From Chryseobacterium artocarpi (GTDB taxonomy: Bacteria; Bacteroidota; Bacteroidia; Flavobacteriales; Weeksellaceae), in the NCBI RefSeq assembly GCF_001684975.1, contig NZ_MAYH01000050.1, positions 62,001 through 126,000 of the forward strand: a stretch of 64,000 nt of DNA, in the 5' to 3' direction. The notes under the pieces were generated by a model. That model did no database searches. It was not told the origin of the DNA and saw nothing but the letters and a program-made list of their open reading frames with translations. Shown in pieces: positions 8,401 through 16,704 of the stretch. The first letter of the stretch is position 1, and the number at the start of each line of letters is the position of its first letter. The position numbers and the translations under genes were made by a program.

Positions 8401-8428
8401 AAAATTTACCTGAAATCAGGTAAATTTT
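8401..8428 (-). terminator. Intrinsic terminator of the FKBP gene
   Basis: A 12-bp perfect stem AAAATTTACCTG/CAGGTAAATTTT with an AAAT loop is followed on the minus strand by T7. It starts 20 bp after the isomerase stop. Confidence 0.85.
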
Positions 8429-8448
8429 TAATGTATTTTTAAGTTGGT

Positions 8449-8883
8449 TTATTTAATCCCCAGTAATTCTACTTCGAAAACAAGAGTACTGTTTGGACCA
8501 ATCTCCTTGCTGATTTCCTGGTCTCCGTAAGCTAAGTGAGGAGGAATGATCAATCTCCATTTACTTCCTACAGGCATTAGCTGAAGAGCTTCTGTCCATC
8601 CTGAAATTACTCTGTTCAAAGGGAAAGATGCAGGAGTACCTCTTTTTACAGAACTATCGAAAACTTTTCCAGAAATAGTTGTTCCATGGTAATGGCATTT
8701 TACCGTAGATTTAGGTCCTGGTTTTGCTCCGTCACCTTCTGTGATAATTTCATACTGTAAGCCGCTTGGTAATTGTACAACACTTTCTCTCTTGCCATAC
8801 TCTTCCATATATTCCTTACCATCCTTAAGGTTCTTTTCTGCCAATTCCTTTTTACGTTTAAATAACATATCTGCTACTCCCAT
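8449..8883 (-). CDS. FKBP-type peptidyl-prolyl cis-trans isomerase
   Basis: A 144-residue cytoplasmic isomerase. A charged helical N-terminus (FKRKKELAEKNLKDG) precedes the FKBP domain: LQYEIITEGDGAKPGPKSTV, VFDSSVKRGTPASFPLNRVI, WTEALQLMPVGSKWRLIIP, LAYGDQ, LVFEVELLGI. These include the aromatic and hydrophobic residues of the FK506 pocket. The start at 8883 is chosen because TATCTTTG (minus strand, 8905-8898) lies within the longer possible reading frame and would drive a transcript with a very short leader. It helps fold proteins at X-Pro bonds. Confidence 0.93.
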   Translation of the reverse strand: MGVADMLFKRKKELAEKNLKDGKEYMEEYGKRESVVQLPSGLQYEIITEGDGAKPGPKSTVKCHYHGTTISGKVFDSSVKRGTPASFPLNRVISGWTEALQLMPVGSKWRLIIPPHLAYGDQEISKEIGPNSTLVFEVELLGIK

Positions 8884-8897
8884 ATTATAATTTTTTA

Positions 8898-8905
8898 CAA
8901 AGATA
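8898..8905 (-). promoter_or_regulatory. -7 promoter element of the FKBP gene
   Basis: TATCTTTG on the minus strand matches TAnnTTTG, 14 bp upstream of the ATG. Confidence 0.7.
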
Positions 8906-9115
8906 ATGCTTTTTGAAGTTGAAAACATACTCAAGGAATAGTAACGTTAAAAGTTTAAATTTCAACTACTTAAATATATCCCTCATCAAAAATACACTTT
9001 ACATTGAATATCATTTTATTATTTTCTAGTCAACGTTCAATAAAGTTCAAAAAATTGTAATAATCCCTTAACATAGATTTCAAAACTTGGCGTTATAATT
9101 GGATTTAAAAACTAA

Positions 9116-10129
9116 ATGCCAAAACCACTAAAATATAATAAGAAGCTTGATGAGCTTAATGAAGAGGAAAAACAGCTTCTGGAAATCAACAAAAAATCGA
9201 TTGCAGATTTTGTTGAACAATCTCCTTCTATAAGTGACGTCAATTATGCAACCAGAAATGCTCATGCAAAAACCTATGCTGTAGCAAAGGGAACTTTTTG
9301 GATAGACCCTATAATTCCTGAGTCCTTAAAACCATTCTTTAATAAGGAAAAGTTTGATCTGATCATAAGATTTTCGAATGCTCAACTGAAAATTCAAAAT
9401 TCCAAAAAGGATTTTCCAGCTTATGGCTTTGCTGTACAGGTGAGGGATGAAAATAATAATCTGCTTTCCAATTATCCGTTGGTTAATTTCCCTTTATTTC
9501 CAGTAAATTCAGTCTCTACATTTTTGAAATTATTCACTGCTGTCAATCGTTTTTATATTCAGGGATGGCGCAATATATTTTCTATTGTGACTCAAATGGT
9601 AAAGCTTATTCCTTCAGTATTTACGGGTTCTTTTATCAGGAATATTTTAAAACTGATTGGAAAAAGAAATGATTTCATCCTCTCTTTTGATTATTATTCT
9701 GTAGGAGCATTTCGGTTGGGAGATCATATGATGAAAATAAAACTAAGTCCGAAGTCTGTCAATAAGAATATCGGAAAGAAACAAAATACAAGAAAAGCCT
9801 TAAGAAGTTATCTTCAGAGAAATGATTTTACCGCTGATGTTTTGATTCAGTTTTGTTATGATCTGAAAGACCAACCTATCAATAATCTGAATATAGAATG
9901 GAAAAACTCTCCTTTCATTAAGATCGGTGAGATAAAAATAGATAAGAATTCTTTATTGAACCCTCGTGAATCCTGTAATGAACTTCTTTCTTTTAATCCT
10001 TTTGAGAGTAAAGCAATTTTCCAGCCTGTTGGGAAAATACAAAAGCTGCGTGACGAAGCTTATAAAGTGTCTGTGCAGACGAGGAGAAAGATCAATACGC
10101 TTTTGCATGGAAAGAAAAATGAGCTTTAG
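9116..10129 (+). CDS. Catalase-fold protein (y4iL-like), probably not a catalase
   Basis: A 337-residue protein with the catalase-related pattern: RNAHAKTYAVAKGTFWI, LIIRFSNAQ (compare RFST in catalase), AYGFAVQVRDENN, and a C-terminal SFNPFESKAIFQPVGKIQKLRDEAYK that parallels the end of heme-binding catalase-like proteins. I do not see the proximal RxxxY heme-ligand motif or the usual catalytic Asn context, and the protein is shorter than true catalases. Related proteins are described as catalase-family with proposed peroxidase or lipid-hydroperoxide roles. It is monocistronic; a terminator follows 240 bp later. Confidence 0.7.
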   Translation: MPKPLKYNKKLDELNEEEKQLLEINKKSIADFVEQSPSISDVNYATRNAHAKTYAVAKGTFWIDPIIPESLKPFFNKEKFDLIIRFSNAQLKIQNSKKDFPAYGFAVQVRDENNNLLSNYPLVNFPLFPVNSVSTFLKLFTAVNRFYIQGWRNIFSIVTQMVKLIPSVFTGSFIRNILKLIGKRNDFILSFDYYSVGAFRLGDHMMKIKLSPKSVNKNIGKKQNTRKALRSYLQRNDFTADVLIQFCYDLKDQPINNLNIEWKNSPFIKIGEIKIDKNSLLNPRESCNELLSFNPFESKAIFQPVGKIQKLRDEAYKVSVQTRRKINTLLHGKKNEL

Positions 10130-10365
10130 GCAGAAAATTTATTATAATGATTTTAATGCTACAAATACACGAATTATTTTATGTATGTATAAAAACTATT
10201 CTGCTATTTGATTAGATATTTTTTTACCTGATAGGAATATAGAAAATTGTGATGAAAAAATCTATTCTTTATTAAATATCCTCTGATCTAAACACGTGAC
10301 AAAACAATTACTTATTCCCTTATCAACAGGATCTCTCCCTTCTACTTCTATACCCACCTCTATAA
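10130..10365. other. Intergenic region without a supported gene
   Basis: AT-rich spacer between the catalase-like gene and the terminator. No promoter consensus, structured RNA or credible ORF was seen. Confidence 0.4.
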
Positions 10366-10397
10366 AAAAGCCCTAAAGATCAATCCTTAGGGCTTTT
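10366..10397. terminator. Bidirectional terminator before the ter module
   Basis: An 11-bp stem AAAAGCCCTAA/TTAGGGCTTTT lies between the plus-strand catalase-like gene and the minus-strand terC stop at 10417. Confidence 0.8.
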
Positions 10398-10416
10398 GTA
10401 TGATATAAGTAAGATA

Positions 10417-11454
10417 TTACTCTTCCAATTTTTCTTTTTCCTCTTCTTTGTCAGGGAAAATAACAGATAGAAGGACTGATATTACCAGTACTCCACCTAC
10501 AATTCCCAATGAAATAGGAGACGGAATATGAATCCAAGGTGCAATAAGCATTTTTACCCCGATGAATGAAAGGATAATTGCAAGTCCGTACGGAAGTTTG
10601 CTGAACATATGAATAAAGTTCGCCAACAGGAAGTACAATGATCTTAATCCTAAAATTGCAAAGATATTCGATGTATAAAGGATAAACGGGTCATTTGAAA
10701 TTGCAAAGATCGCCGGAATAGAGTCTACAGCGAAAAGAACGTCCGTAAATTCAATAACTCCCACTACCACTAAAAGTGGAGTCGCCATTTTGATTCCGTT
10801 CTGAATAGTGAAGAACTTATCACCATCGTAATTATCGGAAACTTTCCAGAAACTTTTGATCAGTCTTGCTCCTGCAGTATTACTGTAATCTTCGTCCTCA
10901 TCATCGCCTCCGTCACCCCATGATTTGATTCCTGCATATACAAGAAATAGTCCAAATAGAGTCATTACAACGTTGATTTTTACAGCTTCACCAAAAATAT
11001 TCATTTCCGGAAGATAAGTAAGATTGATAAGCCCTACTCCTGCAAAGATGAAGATCGCCCTGAAGATCAATGCACCAATAATCCCCCAGAAAAGGACTTT
11101 ATGATGAAGGAACTTTGGAACTTTGAAGAATCCAAAAACAAGAATGAATACGAATAAGTTATCTACAGAAAGCGCTTTCTCGATCCAGTATGCCGCCTGA
11201 TACTGTGTAAATTTCTCTACAGCCAGCGCATGACTTTCAGGGGTTCCGTCTGTATTGAAAACCCAATACACCACTCCTGAAAATATCATAGACAGTGAGA
11301 TCCATACGATAGACCAGATGGTAGCTTCTTTGGAAGATACTTCGTGACTTTTTTTATTGAAAACTCCTAAGTCCAGGAGTAGCATGATAACTACCGTTAC
11401 CGCAAATCCCCACACCAAACCAGGGTGCAGATCTAAAATACTTTGATGTTCCAC
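10417..11454 (-). CDS. terC: TerC-family integral membrane protein
   Basis: A 345-residue membrane protein with about eight hydrophobic segments, including WGFAVTVVIMLLLDLGVF, VFILVFGFFKV and ILSFIGVKMLIAPW. TerC hallmarks are EKALSVDNLFVF and GVIEFTDVLFAVDSIPAI, with acidic residues inside the membrane, and NIFAILGLRSLYF. An Asp/Glu-rich cytoplasmic loop (GDGGDDEDEDY) follows the middle helices. I choose GTG at 11454 (V/MEHQSILDLHPG); an upstream TTG would add 14 untypical residues. TerC proteins are tied to tellurite resistance and to metal (Mn) export and loading of exported metalloenzymes. It closes a seven-gene ter module. Confidence 0.88.
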   Translation of the reverse strand: MEHQSILDLHPGLVWGFAVTVVIMLLLDLGVFNKKSHEVSSKEATIWSIVWISLSMIFSGVVYWVFNTDGTPESHALAVEKFTQYQAAYWIEKALSVDNLFVFILVFGFFKVPKFLHHKVLFWGIIGALIFRAIFIFAGVGLINLTYLPEMNIFGEAVKINVVMTLFGLFLVYAGIKSWGDGGDDEDEDYSNTAGARLIKSFWKVSDNYDGDKFFTIQNGIKMATPLLVVVGVIEFTDVLFAVDSIPAIFAISNDPFILYTSNIFAILGLRSLYFLLANFIHMFSKLPYGLAIILSFIGVKMLIAPWIHIPSPISLGIVGGVLVISVLLSVIFPDKEEEKEKLEE

Positions 11455-11540
11455 TTGAGTATATGTTATTATATGATAAAAGCAATAGATGTACAAAGTA
11501 CAAATATTGCTATTTTATTTATCTTTTGATTTATAAATGA

Positions 11541-12149
11541 TTATAAATAATTCATCTGTACCGTCTGAATCGTTTGCTCCAGTTTTCTGTCTGCTGTTGG
11601 ATCTCCGATAGCGTTGAATTTCCATTCACCATTTCTTCTGTAAAAAACACCTAATACCATAGCAACATGTCCTTTGAAAGAAACATCATTTGCGATGTCA
11701 TATTTAGCAAAAACCTCCTTCACATTGGTTGGAGTTCCTTCATAGATACGGATAGAAGCGAAAGGAATCGTTCCGAAATCCTGACCTCTGTAGCTGTTCA
11801 ATACCATTGCAACATGGTCTACATTAGGTTCAAGTTGGCTGAAATCTACAGTAATTACTTCGTTATCCAATCCGTCATCTCCGTTTATATCTCCTGTAAG
11901 ATCATCTCCACTGTGTCTTACGGAACCGTTTCTTGATTTCAGGTTTCCGAAATAGATTACTTCAGTAACGTTTTTGTTTGAATCATATAAAATACAGCTT
12001 CCGTCTAAGTCTACTGCTTCTTTTTTAGTTCCAAAAAGACCTTTTTTTTCAATTGCTCCCCAGTTGATTCCTACACAAGCTTGGGAAAGTTCAGCTCCGT
12101 TTTCTTTTTTAAGGTTGATTCTCTGACCTTTTTGTAAGTTGATAGCCAT
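11541..12149 (-). CDS. TerD-family calcium-binding stress protein (longer form)
   Basis: A 202-residue TerD domain: MAINLQKGQRINL at the N-terminus, the acidic loops VDLDGSCILYD and SGDDLTGDINGDDGLDNE expected to bind Ca2+, and the closing RRNGEWKFNAIGDPTADR. It is the longer TerZ/TerD-like form, with an insertion (AIEKKGLFGTKKEAV) near the start. It is cytoplasmic. In ter systems these proteins assemble beneath the membrane with TerC. It lies 86 bp upstream of terC on the same strand, and a shorter paralogue sits four genes upstream in the same module. Confidence 0.9.
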   Translation of the reverse strand: MAINLQKGQRINLKKENGAELSQACVGINWGAIEKKGLFGTKKEAVDLDGSCILYDSNKNVTEVIYFGNLKSRNGSVRHSGDDLTGDINGDDGLDNEVITVDFSQLEPNVDHVAMVLNSYRGQDFGTIPFASIRIYEGTPTNVKEVFAKYDIANDVSFKGHVAMVLGVFYRRNGEWKFNAIGDPTADRKLEQTIQTVQMNYL

Positions 12150-12223
12150 CTTTTTATGTTTAGTTGTTATTTACTTTTTTTACGAAAAGCTGATGCGCTT
12201 ATCCGCTAGTTTCAAATTTCGTT

Positions 12224-13171
12224 TTATTGATTATTCAGGTTCAAATTAAGCATTGCGCGCAGAATATTCGTTTCTTCATCAAAGTCGAATATTTTGCTCA
12301 TAATATCAATATTTTCGAGGTTTTTAATATAATCTTTCAGAACTTCTTCTACCTCAGGTGGTAAATTACGTTTTCTTTCATTCATACTGTTTTCAAGCAG
12401 TTCATTTTTACCTTTCAGCTGATCGATAATCGTACTCTGATTCGATTGATTTTCAGAAATATCAAGCTTATCCAGTTCTTTGTCGAAAAGATAAAGCTTT
12501 TTATCATCCACACTGAAAATAAAGTAGTCATCAGACTGAAAGATTTTAAAAAGTTCATATTCGTGGGTTCCGATAATATAACCACAGACAAAGCGAACTT
12601 TAAATCCCTGGATATTAAGTCTTCCCAAGAGTTTTCTTTCAATGGAATAATCCCTGTACTGATATGCAGGAAAAGATTCAATCTTCAACAGAGATTCATC
12701 TGCTTCTGATCTGTAAAATTCCTGAGCATATTTTTTATGAAAGTACAGTACATTCTCCCAATTGGCTGTAAAAATATCTTCTGTAAGATCTTTATACAGG
12801 GCTTTCAGATGCTGTGAAAATATACCGCTGTACATTTTCCTGTCTGTTTGAAAACTGTCTATTCGCCTTTCTTCAAAACCTGAAATATATTTTTTGTTGA
12901 TGTCAATTTCATTAATGACAGTCAGCATCTCATTTTCTTTCTGCCTTTTTATTTTGGTAAGCAGTTCAATGAGACTGTCTGTATACTGCAGATGGAAAAG
13001 TTCTAATTTATTATAATCTAAAGCCGTATTTTCCTGGAACAGATTGTGGATAATATCTGTTTTGATGTAAATGGATATTATATCAATATGTTCAAAAAAA
13101 TTAGCAAGGAGCTTAAGTCTGGTTAACCTCCTTTTGCTTTGTGACAATATAATTGCTGCATCTTCCCCCAC
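12224..13171 (-). CDS. Ter-module protein of unknown function
   Basis: A 315-residue protein starting at GTG 13171, only 16 bp after the TelA stop; no ATG is available near the expected start. It is rich in charged helices (about residues 60-130 and 245-300) and has a central beta-type region (GFKVRFVCGYIIGTHEYELFKI...DDYFIFSVDDKKLYLF). There are no transmembrane helices or catalytic motif. Its place between TelA and a TerD-family gene indicates a part in the ter stress complex. I do not recognise a named family. Confidence 0.7.
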   Translation of the reverse strand: MGEDAAIILSQSKRRLTRLKLLANFFEHIDIISIYIKTDIIHNLFQENTALDYNKLELFHLQYTDSLIELLTKIKRQKENEMLTVINEIDINKKYISGFEERRIDSFQTDRKMYSGIFSQHLKALYKDLTEDIFTANWENVLYFHKKYAQEFYRSEADESLLKIESFPAYQYRDYSIERKLLGRLNIQGFKVRFVCGYIIGTHEYELFKIFQSDDYFIFSVDDKKLYLFDKELDKLDISENQSNQSTIIDQLKGKNELLENSMNERKRNLPPEVEEVLKDYIKNLENIDIMSKIFDFDEETNILRAMLNLNLNNQ

Positions 13172-13187
13172 CGTAGTATCCTATAAA

Positions 13188-14363
13188 TTAACCTCTGACA
13201 TTTGCTTTCAGTTCATGTTCCAATGTCTGAAGATCCTGATCAAGTTTTCTTCTGTTTTCTGCTCCTGTTTTCTGGATCTGTTTCACCTCATTTAATGTGT
13301 TGATCAACATTGAAGTGGTTTCTCTTAATGTTTCTACAGAAACGATAGTCTGCTCATTAGCTCTTGCTACATTGATAGAGTTCTGACCAAGACGTTCAGC
13401 ATTCTTTCTCAAAATTTCTTCAGTAGTAGAAGATACTTTCTGCTGGATCTCAATATTCTGCTGCTGTCTGTACATAGCAACAGCAAGTGAAAGTTGATTT
13501 TTCCATACAGGAAGTGTGGTAGTAAGAATAGTCTGTGCTTTTTCTGCAATAGAAACGTTGTTATTCTGTACCAATCTGATCTGTGGAAGAGACTGCATCA
13601 TGATAACACGTACTACTTTAAGATCAGCCATTCTTCTGTCTAATCTTGCAATGAAGTCTCTCTTATCTGCAATTTGATAATCCTGGAAATTCTGAGGATT
13701 CGCTTCCATCTGAGCCAATTCTCCTGCCGCTCTTTCCATTCTGATATTTCCGGCAATTACAAGTTCTTCAATTTGTTTGATAGAATTTACATTGCTTTCA
13801 AAAATAGTCTGAAGAACAGCATTATCTTTTGTAGAAGTAATGATTCCAGCATTTACTTTGTAAGAAATCTGCTCGATATTATTGATGATCTTGTCATATT
13901 TTGTAAATAAATTCTCCACCTGCGTTATTACTTTCTTCATGAAAGGTAATTTGCTAAGAAAGCTTTTTACTTTATTTCCGTTAAGTTCTTCAACGTCTAC
14001 ATAGTTTAATTCTACTAGTAGATCATTAATAAGACCTCCTACTTCTCCTGAGTTTGATCTTCTTACATTTCCTAAGAAGCTATCACTCTGATTGGTTAAT
14101 GTCTTTTGAAGCTCTGCTCCAAAGTTTACAATAGATCCTGGATTTGCTTCATCAATAGAGTTCGCAAGAACTTCATATTTCTGACGCTCTTCAGATTGTA
14201 ACTGAGTCAGATTTACGTTTCCTTCTCTGTCTACAAGCACTGCTGGTGCCGCATTCTGGCTTTGAACCGGTAAACCTGGTGATGCCATTGGTGTAGGGTC
14301 AAATGTTTTAAGCGGTTCAATTGATCCTAGTGGATCTATCGGTTGATTTTCTTGATTATCCAT
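13188..14363 (-). CDS. TelA-like toxic anion resistance protein
   Basis: A 391-residue, largely helical cytoplasmic protein of the TelA/KlaA family. A Pro/Gln-rich N-terminus (about 50 residues) is followed by the conserved LSKLPFMKKVITQVENLFTKYDKI, LDRRMADLKVVRVIMMQSLPQIRLVQ, LTTTLPVWKNQLSLAVAM and NEQTIVSVETLRETTSMLINTL blocks with long coiled-coil helices. TelA proteins accompany TerC/TerD in tellurite and stress-response loci. It sits 2 bp downstream of a terD-type gene, so the two are probably translationally linked. Confidence 0.9.
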   Translation of the reverse strand: MDNQENQPIDPLGSIEPLKTFDPTPMASPGLPVQSQNAAPAVLVDREGNVNLTQLQSEERQKYEVLANSIDEANPGSIVNFGAELQKTLTNQSDSFLGNVRRSNSGEVGGLINDLLVELNYVDVEELNGNKVKSFLSKLPFMKKVITQVENLFTKYDKIINNIEQISYKVNAGIITSTKDNAVLQTIFESNVNSIKQIEELVIAGNIRMERAAGELAQMEANPQNFQDYQIADKRDFIARLDRRMADLKVVRVIMMQSLPQIRLVQNNNVSIAEKAQTILTTTLPVWKNQLSLAVAMYRQQQNIEIQQKVSSTTEEILRKNAERLGQNSINVARANEQTIVSVETLRETTSMLINTLNEVKQIQKTGAENRRKLDQDLQTLEHELKANVRG

Positions 14364-14365
14364 AA

Positions 14366-14923
14366 TTATTTCTGATAAAGTGATACAAATTTCTCAAGAC
14401 CTTCTCTTTGTCCGGCTCCTACAGCCTCAAATTTCCATTCTCCGTTTCTGTTGTAGATTCTTCCGAACTCTACAGCTGTTTCTATTGAGAAATCTTCATC
14501 TAGTTCATATTTTAAGATTTCCTCGTTCGTATCTGTGTTAAAAATTCTGATGAAAGAATTTCTTACCTGTCCAAAATTCTGTTTTCTTGAATCTGCATCG
14601 TGAATAGTTACTACTACAGTAATTTCTTTTACAGCAGCATCAATTTTTGTAAGATCAATTTTGATCTGCTCATCATCCCCGGATCCTTCTCCTGTAAGGT
14701 TATCTCCTGTATGGATTACTGCTTGATCCGGAGACTCAAGGTTGTTATAAAAAATAAAGTGATTATCTGAAACCAGTTTTTTATCGTCTCCCAATAAAAA
14801 TAAAGAAGCATCCAGGTCAAATGCTGTTCCTGTAGAAGTATTATTGATATCCCATCCTAAACCTACAGTAAATTTAGGTGCGTTAATATTTTCTCTTTGT
14901 CCTTTTTGTAAGTTAATAGCCAT
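14366..14923 (-). CDS. terD: TerD-family calcium-binding stress protein
   Basis: A 185-residue canonical TerD domain: MAINLQKGQRENINAPKFTVGLGWD, acidic calcium loops FDLDASLFLL and TGDNLTGEGSGDDEQ, then IHDADSRKQNFGQVRNSFIRI and NRNGEWKFEAVGAGQREGL. The start overlaps the end of the phosphoribosyltransferase gene by 11 bp. The family is cytoplasmic, binds Ca2+ and works with TerB/TerC-type partners; no terB is seen in the window. Confidence 0.93.
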   Translation of the reverse strand: MAINLQKGQRENINAPKFTVGLGWDINNTSTGTAFDLDASLFLLGDDKKLVSDNHFIFYNNLESPDQAVIHTGDNLTGEGSGDDEQIKIDLTKIDAAVKEITVVVTIHDADSRKQNFGQVRNSFIRIFNTDTNEEILKYELDEDFSIETAVEFGRIYNRNGEWKFEAVGAGQREGLEKFVSLYQK

Positions 14924-15737
14924 AATATAATTCCGTTTGTGTTAAAGTATTGATGTTGTTTTCGTATTCTTTTATTAAATGATAATTATTACTGATGGCA
15001 AGCTCCAAAAGAAGATCCATCTGTCTCTTTTTTACATTAGACGTAAGATAATCAAAATTACTTGAATCTAAGCCTAAAATATATTTTACAATCCTTGTAT
15101 TGAACTCAAAATTTTGTTTATTCATTACTTCTGCAATATGCTCTACGTTTTTCACCGCATAGTAATTGAAAAAGTTTTCAATTTTAGGATCAAGGTCAAA
15201 ATTCATCAGTTCAGCATAATACAGGAACATAAAATCTGCCTCTACTTTATATTCGTCAAGGATTTTGTTTACGGTATATTCATGACTTCCCGTTATTTTT
15301 ATATCATCTATAAAAATACAAAGTTTTCCTCTTAAAAAATCTTTATCAATGTAATAAGTATCATTGGCAATCAGATTTTTGCGATCTTCGAAACTAAGAT
15401 TACCATAATCTGTTATATAGGTATGATTTCTATTGATTTTTGATAAGATGGAAGATTTCTTTCCTTTTTGGAACAAATAGAAGTCTAAATGCTTTTTGAA
15501 GAAAAAACACAGAAAATTTGAAGCTGTAGGAATCGCCATATACGGGCTTGGAAGCACTACAATTTCTTTATCTGAATTTAAAAGGTGTTCATTTTCAGAA
15601 ATAAATCCATCAAATAATTCTTTTGCAAATTTTTCAGCATACGACTTATCGCCATATTTGAAATAGCTGTATTCTGCAGGTGAGAAAGTAAACTCATCCG
15701 CTGAATGAATGTGGTGTAAGCTGTATCTTTTGTTCAT
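14913..15737 (-). CDS. Ter-associated phosphoribosyltransferase-like protein
   Basis: A 274-residue protein with a PRTase core: the PRPP-loop-like LCIFIDDIKITGSHEYTV around residues 143-160, preceded by EIVVLPSPYMAIPTAS. The helical C-terminal ~80 residues are unassigned. PRTase and HAD genes in ter clusters have been proposed to make a nucleotide- or ribosyl-derived small molecule; here both are present, and no ATP-grasp gene lies in this module. It lies 8 bp downstream of the HAD gene. The exact substrate is unknown. Confidence 0.75.
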   Translation of the reverse strand: MNKRYSLHHIHSADEFTFSPAEYSYFKYGDKSYAEKFAKELFDGFISENEHLLNSDKEIVVLPSPYMAIPTASNFLCFFFKKHLDFYLFQKGKKSSILSKINRNHTYITDYGNLSFEDRKNLIANDTYYIDKDFLRGKLCIFIDDIKITGSHEYTVNKILDEYKVEADFMFLYYAELMNFDLDPKIENFFNYYAVKNVEHIAEVMNKQNFEFNTRIVKYILGLDSSNFDYLTSNVKKRQMDLLLELAISNNYHLIKEYENNINTLTQTELYYGY

Positions 15738-15745
15738 GTTTATCT

Positions 15746-16414
15746 TTAGTGTTTAAGTAAATGTGCACTGAAACCGAAATCTTTTGCCCCTTTATAGTCT
15801 GCCACAGGATTATCTCCAATATGCAGAATCTGATGCATAGGAAGCTCCTGATCTTTAATATTATTCTTCACCTCCTGAAAAATAAGCGGGTTCGGTTTCG
15901 AACAGTTGATTTCATCTGAATAAATATGAAAATCTATATACTGATCCAGATTTTCATGAATCAGAAATTTTCTCATTGTTTTTCCTTTGATAAATCCTGT
16001 ATTGCTCAAAATATTGATAGTCTTCCCTTGATTTTTAATTTCATCAAAAAAATCATGAATATTTTCAAAAATGACGACAGGTTTATATTCCAGAAACAGC
16101 TCTTCACTTTTCTCATAAAACTCATTGAGCTTTTCTTTGTTTAAAAGTCTTACATCTACATTCAACGCACCTAAAATCATCAGATAAATTTCAAATGTAT
16201 CTATATTCCCTCCTGTTACTTCATTAATCGTATTGCAAAGATCATCGTAATATTTTACAGTTCTTGCAACTACTTCTATCGGAGCGTCCACATTAAAAAA
16301 TGAGGAGAACAGCTCAACTCTTTTTGTTTTAAATTCAGGATGAGATTTTATTAAGGTGAGCCACAAATCAAAAGAAAAATGACAGTGGTTATGAATATCG
16401 ATATCTGTTTTCAA
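15746..16414 (-). CDS. HAD-superfamily hydrolase of the ter module
   Basis: A 222-residue phosphatase-like protein. Motif I is SFDLWLTLI, with the nucleophile Asp followed by Trp at +2 (DxWxT type); motif II is ILSNTG; the Lys/Pro motif III is CSKPNPLIFQE; motif IV is GDNPVADYKGA. The start appears to be TTG at 16414, since the in-frame stop is three codons upstream and no ATG is near. It is the first gene of the ter module; TATCTTTG lies about 90 bp upstream. It probably dephosphorylates a product of the neighbouring PRTase. Confidence 0.8.
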   Translation of the reverse strand: MKTDIDIHNHCHFSFDLWLTLIKSHPEFKTKRVELFSSFFNVDAPIEVVARTVKYYDDLCNTINEVTGGNIDTFEIYLMILGALNVDVRLLNKEKLNEFYEKSEELFLEYKPVVIFENIHDFFDEIKNQGKTINILSNTGFIKGKTMRKFLIHENLDQYIDFHIYSDEINCSKPNPLIFQEVKNNIKDQELPMHQILHIGDNPVADYKGAKDFGFSAHLLKH

Positions 16415-16502
16415 TATGTTTTAGTTAAAAGTTTTATTTAGCTTTCTTGAAAAAGATTTAAAATATTTGAATCATCAACAAGTGTTTAATTTCTATTCTT
16501 CC

Positions 16503-16510
16503 CAAAGATA
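16503..16510 (-). promoter_or_regulatory. -7 promoter element of the ter module
   Basis: TATCTTTG on the minus strand, 88 bp upstream of the HAD start. No clear TTG was found at the usual -33 distance. Confidence 0.5.
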
Positions 16511-16583
16511 AAATTTTTATCATAAAAGTATTACTTCGATTCTCTGTTTTAAGATATTTTATGATTTGATAGCAGAAACAATA

Positions 16584-16615
16584 AAAAAGGACTATAATTT
16601 CTTATAGTCCTTTTT
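16584..16615. terminator. Intrinsic terminator downstream of the SulP gene
   Basis: A 14-bp perfect stem AAAAAGGACTATAA/TTATAGTCCTTTTT with a TTTC loop. It lies 90 bp after the SulP stop and upstream of the ter module promoter. Confidence 0.85.
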
Positions 16616-16635
16616 CCTGTTACGGGAGTTTAGAT

Positions 16636-16692
16636 TTTTATAGTGAATAGTCAATCTTCAATTCACTTCGTTTGCAAAGCAAAATTCACATA
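16636..16692. repeat. Dispersed AGTCAAT/AATTCAC intergenic repeat
   Basis: The pattern GTGAATAGTCAAT...AATTCACTTCG...GCAAAGCAAAATTCACA recurs in diverged form at 40510-40590 (GTGAATGGTCAATAG...GCAAAATTCACAATTGAC). It has partial dyad symmetry and no coding capacity. Confidence 0.5.
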
Positions 16693-16704
16693 TTGAATCC
16701 TTAA

